From Dactylosporangium vinaceum (lineage in GTDB: Bacteria > Actinomycetota > Actinomycetes > Mycobacteriales > Micromonosporaceae), in NCBI RefSeq assembly GCF_019904175.1, contig NZ_CP061913.1:11656001-11720000 (forward strand): DNA of 64,000 nt. Reading direction: 5' to 3'. Under the pieces are notes generated by a model. That model searched no databases, was not told the origin of the DNA, and saw only the letters and a program-made list of their open reading frames with translations. How positions within the stretch are numbered: position 1 is the stretch's first letter; each line of letters opens with the position of its first letter. The position numbers and the translations under genes were made by a program. Below, piece after piece: positions 59,819 to 64,000 of this stretch.

Positions 59819-59861
59819 GCTGTCCTCCTGGGTTGAAAACGGCCCTAGGAGGACAGTGTGG
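59815..59861 (-). promoter_or_regulatory. Leader hairpin sequestering the SD and start codon
   Basis: On the minus strand the leader reads CCAC-A-CTGTCCTCCT, then AGGG, a 10-nt loop, CCC and AGGAGGACAG-C-GTGG. About 17 pairs with one mismatch and one bulge cover both the Shine-Dalgarno and the GTG of the gene at 59818. This is the layout of an RNA thermometer or translational switch. Confidence 0.6.
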
Positions 59862-59888
59862 AGCGGACAGGTTGCACAACCCGGGCAA

Positions 59889-60161
59889 TCAGTGAAAATC
59901 CCTCACGATGGCCTCGGCCGCCTGCCGAAGCTCGTGCTCGTCGGGGAGCCAGGCGTTGGCGATGTCAGGGTGGAGGCTGCTCCGGGCGATATCCAGGAGC
60001 CGGTGACTGACCTCCTCCACGGACTCTCCGTGGTAGTCGTGCTGGATGACCTCGGCGGCGCGTTGCAGCGCCGAGCTCAGCTGGGCCTCCAGCGGCTCCT
60101 GCAGCCGCTGGACAGCGGGGTCGGCACCGTCGGCTTCAATGTGGACGTGCAGCTCTTGCAT
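59889..60161 (-). CDS. Small hypothetical protein
   Basis: A 90-residue acidic, helical protein (MQELHVHIEADGADPAVQRL, then VIQHDYHGESVEEVSHRLLD), rich in His and Glu, without export signal. No family recognised. It lies between two other small genes on the minus strand. Confidence 0.6.
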   Translation of the reverse strand: MQELHVHIEADGADPAVQRLQEPLEAQLSSALQRAAEVIQHDYHGESVEEVSHRLLDIARSSLHPDIANAWLPDEHELRQAAEAIVRDFH

Positions 60162-60191
60162 GGCCGTGGTATTGCCCCGCGCGGGCGTTTT

Positions 60192-60461
60192 TCAAGCGGC
60201 GATCGTCCGCATCGTTCGGGGCCGCCGGTTGGTGTAGGTCGCGCGGACCTGGGCGAGGGCCCACGCCATGCGGGTGACGGCGGTCTCGGGGTGGTCGCCG
60301 AACTCGGCGGCGACGCAGGCCGCGCAGCCCCTGACGCCCATCCGGCGCAGGGTCGCGGCGACCGCACCGCGGATCTCGCCGCGGGCCGGGCACTGCGACG
60401 ACTGCAGGTCCGAGGCGAACAGTGCCTCGGCCCGAACGGCCTCGAATGTGGTGGTAGCCAT
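60192..60461 (-). CDS. Small conserved actinobacterial protein
   Basis: An 89-residue protein with an excellent ribosome binding site (AGGAGG, then GTGCGAG and ATG). Sequence: FEAVRAEALFASDLQSSQCP, then VRGCAACVAAEFGDHPETAV, TRMAWALAQVRATY. Proteins of this shape are common in actinomycetes and look like compact helical or DNA-associated proteins. Function unknown. Confidence 0.75.
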   Translation of the reverse strand: MATTTFEAVRAEALFASDLQSSQCPARGEIRGAVAATLRRMGVRGCAACVAAEFGDHPETAVTRMAWALAQVRATYTNRRPRTMRTIAA

Positions 60462-60625
60462 CTCGCACCTCCTGTGCGCCTCGGTCGTGCTTGCTTGATA
60501 GGAACTACGTTAGAGACGCCGGTTCGGTTCGGGCTCCCGGTTTCATGCCAGCGTCGTCTCCCCGTCACATTGCGTTGATCGGTTAGCGGGGTGCAGGGGT
60601 GGCACGGCTGTGACAGGGTGGGACG

Positions 60626-61693
60626 GTGTCCCTTCCTGTAGGTAGCGCCACCAGCGCACCGTTGCCGCTGCACCGGGCGGCGCGCATCGAGGACGCGTTC
60701 CACGCGGTCCTCGAGCGGCGCCTGCGCCGACGGGGCTGGAAGGTCGCGGTCACCGCCTACACCGGCTACGGCTCCGCCGCCACCGACGCCAAGCCGGGCT
60801 GGGTGCGGGTGCTCGGGCGGGTGCTCCTCGCCCGGATCGACCCGAAGCCGGGCAAGCGGCTCAAGAAGCTGCGCGGCTGGCGCTCGTTCACCGCCGTCTC
60901 GGTCAGCAACGCCCTGGTGCGCATCGAGGCCGGCGGGCACACCTCCGAGGTGCGCTGCGACCGCGGCGGGTTCATCGACGTGGTCGTCGAGGCGGACCTG
61001 GCGCCGGGCTGGGCCACCGTCACCCTGCAGAGTGAGGACAGCGCGCCCGTCGAGGCCCCGATCCGGATCATCGACCCGGCCACCACCCGGCTCGGCATCA
61101 TCTCCGACGTCGACGACACGGTGATGGTCACGACGCTGCCGCGGCCGCTGCTGGCCGCCTGGAACACCTTCGTGCTCGATGAGCACGCCCGCGCATCGGT
61201 ACCGGGAATGGCCGTCCTGTACGAGCGGCTGGTCAACGCCAACCCCGGCGCCCCCGTCTTCTACCTCTCGACGGGCGCCTGGAACGTGGCCGCGACGCTC
61301 ACCCGCTTCCTGTCCCGGCACCTGTACCCGGCCGGCCCGCTGCTGCTCACCGACTGGGGTCCGCAGCCGGACCGGTTCTTCCGCAGCGGCCAGGCGCACA
61401 AGCGGGCCTCGCTGTCCCGGCTGGCCCAGGAGTTTCCGGACATCCGCTGGCTGCTCGTGGGCGACGACGGCCAGCACGACCCGGAGATCTACGCCGAGTT
61501 CGCCGCGGAGCATCCGGAGTCGATCGCGGCCGTCGCCATCCGGCACCTCTCCTCGGCCGAGACGGTGCTGGCCGGCGGGTTCCCGGGCGTGGCCGGGTCG
61601 CCCCGGCGCTTCCCGCCCAACGACCGCCGCTGGCTCAGCGCGCCCGACGGTGCGGGCCTATGGCGTCTTCTGCGGGATACGGAGATCCTCTAG
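60626..61693 (+). CDS. App1-type phosphatidate phosphatase
   Basis: A 355-residue HAD-like phosphatase of the App1/DUF2183 family. The catalytic DxDDT is SDVDDTVMVT (Asp161, Asp163), followed by the conserved stretches FYLSTGAWNV, HKRASLSRLAQEFPDIRWL and LVGDDGQHDPEIYAEF. It hydrolyses phosphatidic acid in yeast; the role in bacteria is unclear. It starts at GTG 60626. Its last 36 bases overlap the convergent DHH gene. Confidence 0.92.
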   Translation: MSLPVGSATSAPLPLHRAARIEDAFHAVLERRLRRRGWKVAVTAYTGYGSAATDAKPGWVRVLGRVLLARIDPKPGKRLKKLRGWRSFTAVSVSNALVRIEAGGHTSEVRCDRGGFIDVVVEADLAPGWATVTLQSEDSAPVEAPIRIIDPATTRLGIISDVDDTVMVTTLPRPLLAAWNTFVLDEHARASVPGMAVLYERLVNANPGAPVFYLSTGAWNVAATLTRFLSRHLYPAGPLLLTDWGPQPDRFFRSGQAHKRASLSRLAQEFPDIRWLLVGDDGQHDPEIYAEFAAEHPESIAAVAIRHLSSAETVLAGGFPGVAGSPRRFPPNDRRWLSAPDGAGLWRLLRDTEIL

Positions 61694-62614
61694 CTTCCGG
61701 ATGAGGTCCTCCAGCACCCGCTCGGCCTGGTCGTGCGGGACCTGGCAGGTGCCGGCGGCGAGGTGGCCGCCCCCGCCGTACTGCAGCATCACCGAGCCGA
61801 TGTCGACAGGCGACGAGCGGTCCAGGATCGACTTGCCGCACGCGAACACGGTGTTGAGCTTCTGCTTGCCCCAGATCACGTGGATCGAGACGCGGGCCTC
61901 CGGGAACAGCGCGTAGACCATGAAGCGGTTGCCGGCGTAGATCGTCTCCTCGTCGCGCAGGTCGACGACGACCACGTCCCCGTGCATCGTCGACACCCGC
62001 CGCAGCTGGTCGTTGAACAGATCCTGCTGCTCCCGGAACAGCTCGGCCCGCTCCGCCACGTCGGGCAGCGCCAGGATCTCCTCGACGTCCTGATGGTCGA
62101 TGCAGGCGTCGATGAGCTGCATCATCAGCTGGTAGTTGGAGATCCGGAACTGCCGGAAGCGGCCCAGGCCGGTGCGGCTGTCCATGAGGAAGTTGAGCAG
62201 GGTCCAGCCGGTCGGTTGCAGGATCTCGGTGATGTCGTACTGTGCCGAGTCCGCCCGGTCGACGGCCTCCATCAGCTCCGGGGAGACGTGCGGGAACCGC
62301 TCGGCCCCGCCGAAGTGGTCGTAGATCACCCGGGCCGCCGACGGTGCCTCGGCGTCGATGACGTGGTTGGTGGCCTGGCCGCGGTGCAGCTGCTCGGCGC
62401 GCAGCGTCTCCGAGTGGTGATGGTCGAAGACCATGTGCGCGCCCGGCGCGTAGGGCAGGTTGGTCAGGATGTCGGTCGGGCCGACATCGACCGCGCCGTC
62501 CTGCACGTCCTTCGGGTGCACGAACGTGATGTCACCGATCAGGTCGAGCTGGCGCAGGAGCACCGCGCAGACCAGCCCGTCGAAGTCGCTGCGGGTCACG
62601 AGACGGTACTTCAC
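61658..62614 (-). CDS. DHH-family phosphoesterase
   Basis: A 318-residue Mn2+-dependent phosphoesterase. The DHH motif is present (SDFDGL at 9-14; DHHHSE from Asp64), along with the C-terminal glycine-rich loop GGGGHLAAGTCQV. Similar proteins include exopolyphosphatases and nanoRNase-like enzymes, and some DHH proteins cleave c-di-AMP. This copy lies directly downstream of a riboswitch-controlled gene, which makes a c-di-AMP link worth testing, but the domain layout is not the canonical GdpP. Confidence 0.88.
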   Translation of the reverse strand: MKYRLVTRSDFDGLVCAVLLRQLDLIGDITFVHPKDVQDGAVDVGPTDILTNLPYAPGAHMVFDHHHSETLRAEQLHRGQATNHVIDAEAPSAARVIYDHFGGAERFPHVSPELMEAVDRADSAQYDITEILQPTGWTLLNFLMDSRTGLGRFRQFRISNYQLMMQLIDACIDHQDVEEILALPDVAERAELFREQQDLFNDQLRRVSTMHGDVVVVDLRDEETIYAGNRFMVYALFPEARVSIHVIWGKQKLNTVFACGKSILDRSSPVDIGSVMLQYGGGGHLAAGTCQVPHDQAERVLEDLIRKLEDLRIPQKTP

Positions 62615-62632
62615 TGCAATCCCCTAAGCACA

Positions 62633-62669
62633 AACGGCCGGTCGACGGTTTCCCCATCGGCCGGCCGTT
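62633..62669 (-). terminator. Terminator after the coiled-coil gene
   Basis: A 13-bp stem AACGGCCGGTCGA / TCGGCCGGCCGTT (one G-U pair) with an 11-nt loop, 18 bases past the stop codon and before the DHH gene. Confidence 0.8.
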
Positions 62670-62686
62670 CGTGGAGGTGAGGTGTT

Positions 62687-63709
62687 TTACAAAATGGAGA
62701 GATGCACGTGGTTCGTGTGGTCACTCGAGGGATCACCGGCGACGCCGCTGTAGTGGTGCCAGCCGACCGCCGGGGTCCAGATCTCCTTGAACCAGATCAC
62801 GTACATCACGCCGAGCGCGTTGGCGTTCTTGACGAAGTACGCCGCCAGCGTGCTGCCGTAGACGAAGTCGTCCCCGGAGGCCACGCCGCCGAAGCCGCTC
62901 TTCGTCTGCACCGAGAAGTCGCAGGCGCGACCCTTCGGATGCTCGTAGGGCCCGCTCGGGCGGAAGCAGGCGACGAACCGCTTGAAGCCGTCCTTCTGCG
63001 CCTCCTGCATGGCGTGGATCATGCGGGGGGTGATGCAGCCGGTGGTCGTGGGGTCCTTGACGCTGCACGACTCCTTGGGCAGCGCTCCGCCGGCCGTGCG
63101 GGGGACGGGGTCCGCGTTGGGCAGGTTGGCGGTGACGAAGCCCTTGCTCGGCCCGCCGGCCAGCTTGAGCGCGTTCTCCGCGTCCTTCTTCTTCTGCTCC
63201 ATCGTGGCGACCTGCTGCTGCTGGGCGGCGACCTCGTCGTCGAGGGCCTTCTTCTGGGCCGCCTGCTGCTCTTTCAGCTGCTTGAAGTCGTGGAGCAGGT
63301 GATCGTTGTGGTGGGCGATCTGGTTGATGGAGCTGGCCCGCTCGGCGAAGCTGTCGGGGCTCGTCGAGTCCATCAGCGCGGAGATCGTCGTGAGCGGCCC
63401 GGTGCGATAAGCCGCGACGGCGATCGCCTCCACCTGCGCCTGGATCGAGACCAGCTGCGCCTCGGTCGCCTGCAGCTGCGCGGTGAGCTCGGCCTGGTGC
63501 TTGACGGAGGCGTCGTAGTTCGCCTTCGCGTCGGTCCAGGCCCGGGTGCTGTCCTCGAGCACGGAGCCGAGGGTCGGGTTGGCGCTGGAGCCTTCGTCGC
63601 CGGTGTCGCCACCGGGCTCGGCCGCGGCGGGCGTGGCGGCGAGCCCCCCGAGCACCAGAGCCGCCAGTAGCCCGACGAGGATCCGCCGGTAGGGATGTCG
63701 CGATGACAT
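62687..63709 (-). CDS. Secreted coiled-coil wall protein (RipA-like N-terminus)
   Basis: A 340-residue exported protein: signal peptide (ILVGLLAALVLGGLAATPAA), a long coiled coil (about 45-175; QAELTAQLQATEAQLVSIQA, LKEQQAAQKKALDDEVAAQQ) and a C-terminal domain (SCSVKDPTTTGCITPRMIHA, RPSGPYEHPKGRACDF, SSDHTNHVHLSIL). That domain resembles the ARB_07466/M15-like ends of peptidoglycan-associated proteins. The pattern is that of RipA/FtsX-partner hydrolases without the NlpC domain. A c-di-AMP riboswitch occupies its leader, as found for rpf-type wall hydrolases in actinomycetes. Confidence 0.9.
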   Translation of the reverse strand: MSSRHPYRRILVGLLAALVLGGLAATPAAAEPGGDTGDEGSSANPTLGSVLEDSTRAWTDAKANYDASVKHQAELTAQLQATEAQLVSIQAQVEAIAVAAYRTGPLTTISALMDSTSPDSFAERASSINQIAHHNDHLLHDFKQLKEQQAAQKKALDDEVAAQQQQVATMEQKKKDAENALKLAGGPSKGFVTANLPNADPVPRTAGGALPKESCSVKDPTTTGCITPRMIHAMQEAQKDGFKRFVACFRPSGPYEHPKGRACDFSVQTKSGFGGVASGDDFVYGSTLAAYFVKNANALGVMYVIWFKEIWTPAVGWHHYSGVAGDPSSDHTNHVHLSIL

Positions 63710-63724
63710 CTGGTTCGTTGTTCC

Positions 63725-63875
63725 TTCCGTCGGCCGCCGACCGAGTTAGCTGACGGGTTCGGGACGGAACGACCCCTACCATCCCCCCGCCTTGGGAGCG
63801 GAGGGGCGGATTCACCCCAACGTAACGGTGGGTCCCCGGCTCGCCACGGTGCGGCGATTGGGCGGCAGCCCCGCC
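63725..63875 (-). promoter_or_regulatory. c-di-AMP riboswitch (ydaO/yuaA type)
   Basis: The leader of the coiled-coil gene carries the conserved ydaO blocks in order: GGCGAGCCGGGGACCCA, GGGGTGAATCCGCC, GGTAGGGGTCGTTCC, CCCGAACCCGTCAGCTAAC, CGGTCGGCGG and GGAAGGA next to the start. This is the actinobacterial form of the c-di-AMP riboswitch, which lowers expression of wall-hydrolase genes when c-di-AMP is high. The 5' boundary is approximate. Confidence 0.9.
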
Positions 63876-64000
63876 CGGCACCGGGGGCGGTGCCCTTGAG
63901 GACGTGACCGTGGGTCACTGTACCCAGGGTGCTGCATTCGCGCACCGCACGGTTTGTGCGGAGGCCGCGTCCACCGGGCTCTTGGTTTATCCGCGTGACC
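63876..64000. other. Upstream region of the riboswitch-controlled gene
   Basis: Presumed promoter region; no gene seen before the window ends. Contains the dyad-like GTGACCGTGGGTCAC (63904-63918). Confidence 0.4.

Noticed and set aside
1..64000. Mobile elements, CRISPR arrays, phage genes
   Set aside because: No transposase, integrase, direct-repeat array or phage structural gene was seen; the retron-like RT is the only mobile-type gene.

Overview
This window reads as chromosomal DNA of a high-GC actinomycete, most likely a member of the Micromonosporaceae (Actinoplanes-like). The evidence is strong G/C preference at third codon positions, frequent GTG starts, several ECF sigma factors, LPXTG/LAXTG surface proteins, mycelial-type secreted enzymes and an actinobacterial-style c-di-AMP riboswitch in front of a cell-wall gene. 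The family placement is inference. There are no rRNA genes, tRNAs, CRISPR arrays, transposases or phage genes.

Layout. 0-12 kb: truncated secreted alpha-amylase, MarR regulator, orphan HAAS-type membrane protein with an unusual start, gamma-glutamyltransferase, a divergent GlxA regulator/MFS pair, an LAXTG surface protein, an ALDH7-like dehydrogenase and two small genes. 12-22 kb: a GH87 alpha-1,3-glucanase behind three TTGCRCAA sites, bioA, a VOC protein, an ArsR-like regulator/MFS pair sharing an 18-bp operator, LysE exporter, ECF42-type sigma factor and two small genes. 22-30 kb: a compact redox locus on the minus strand (NOX-like bis-histidine membrane protein, NuoF-ferredoxin fusion, ECF sigma factor, YxFxxD lipoprotein, DUF4142 protein) and a large polytopic GT-C-like protein. 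30-43 kb: FAD monooxygenase/MarR operon with a divergent TetR gene and three operators, a membrane NACHT NTPase, an expansin-like protein, a PHP/CehA hydrolase, then ndh2, a retron-type reverse transcriptase and a CaCA exchanger in series, DinB and DUF1996 proteins. 43-55 kb: three ECF sigma/membrane-protein pairs around a 1433-residue propeller-lectin protein, an S53 protease, a 45-residue protein and an LPXTG protein. 55-64 kb: secreted Tap-like peptidase, an RNA ligase/kinase repair pair, small unknown genes, App1 phosphatase, DHH phosphoesterase, and a RipA-like coiled-coil protein under a c-di-AMP riboswitch.

The most interesting material is: (1) the single-gene retron-like reverse transcriptase between ndh2 and a cation exchanger, with a tightly folded short leader and no room for a normal msr-msd; (2) the redox operon, which looks like a route carrying electrons from NADH to the outer face of the membrane with its own sigma factor; (3) a pair of 34-nt hairpin repeats differing by a compensatory base-pair change; (4) a leader hairpin that hides the ribosome binding site of an unknown gene; and (5) the two-gene RNA repair cassette. 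All calls come from reading the sequence. No database search was made, so family names rest on remembered motifs.
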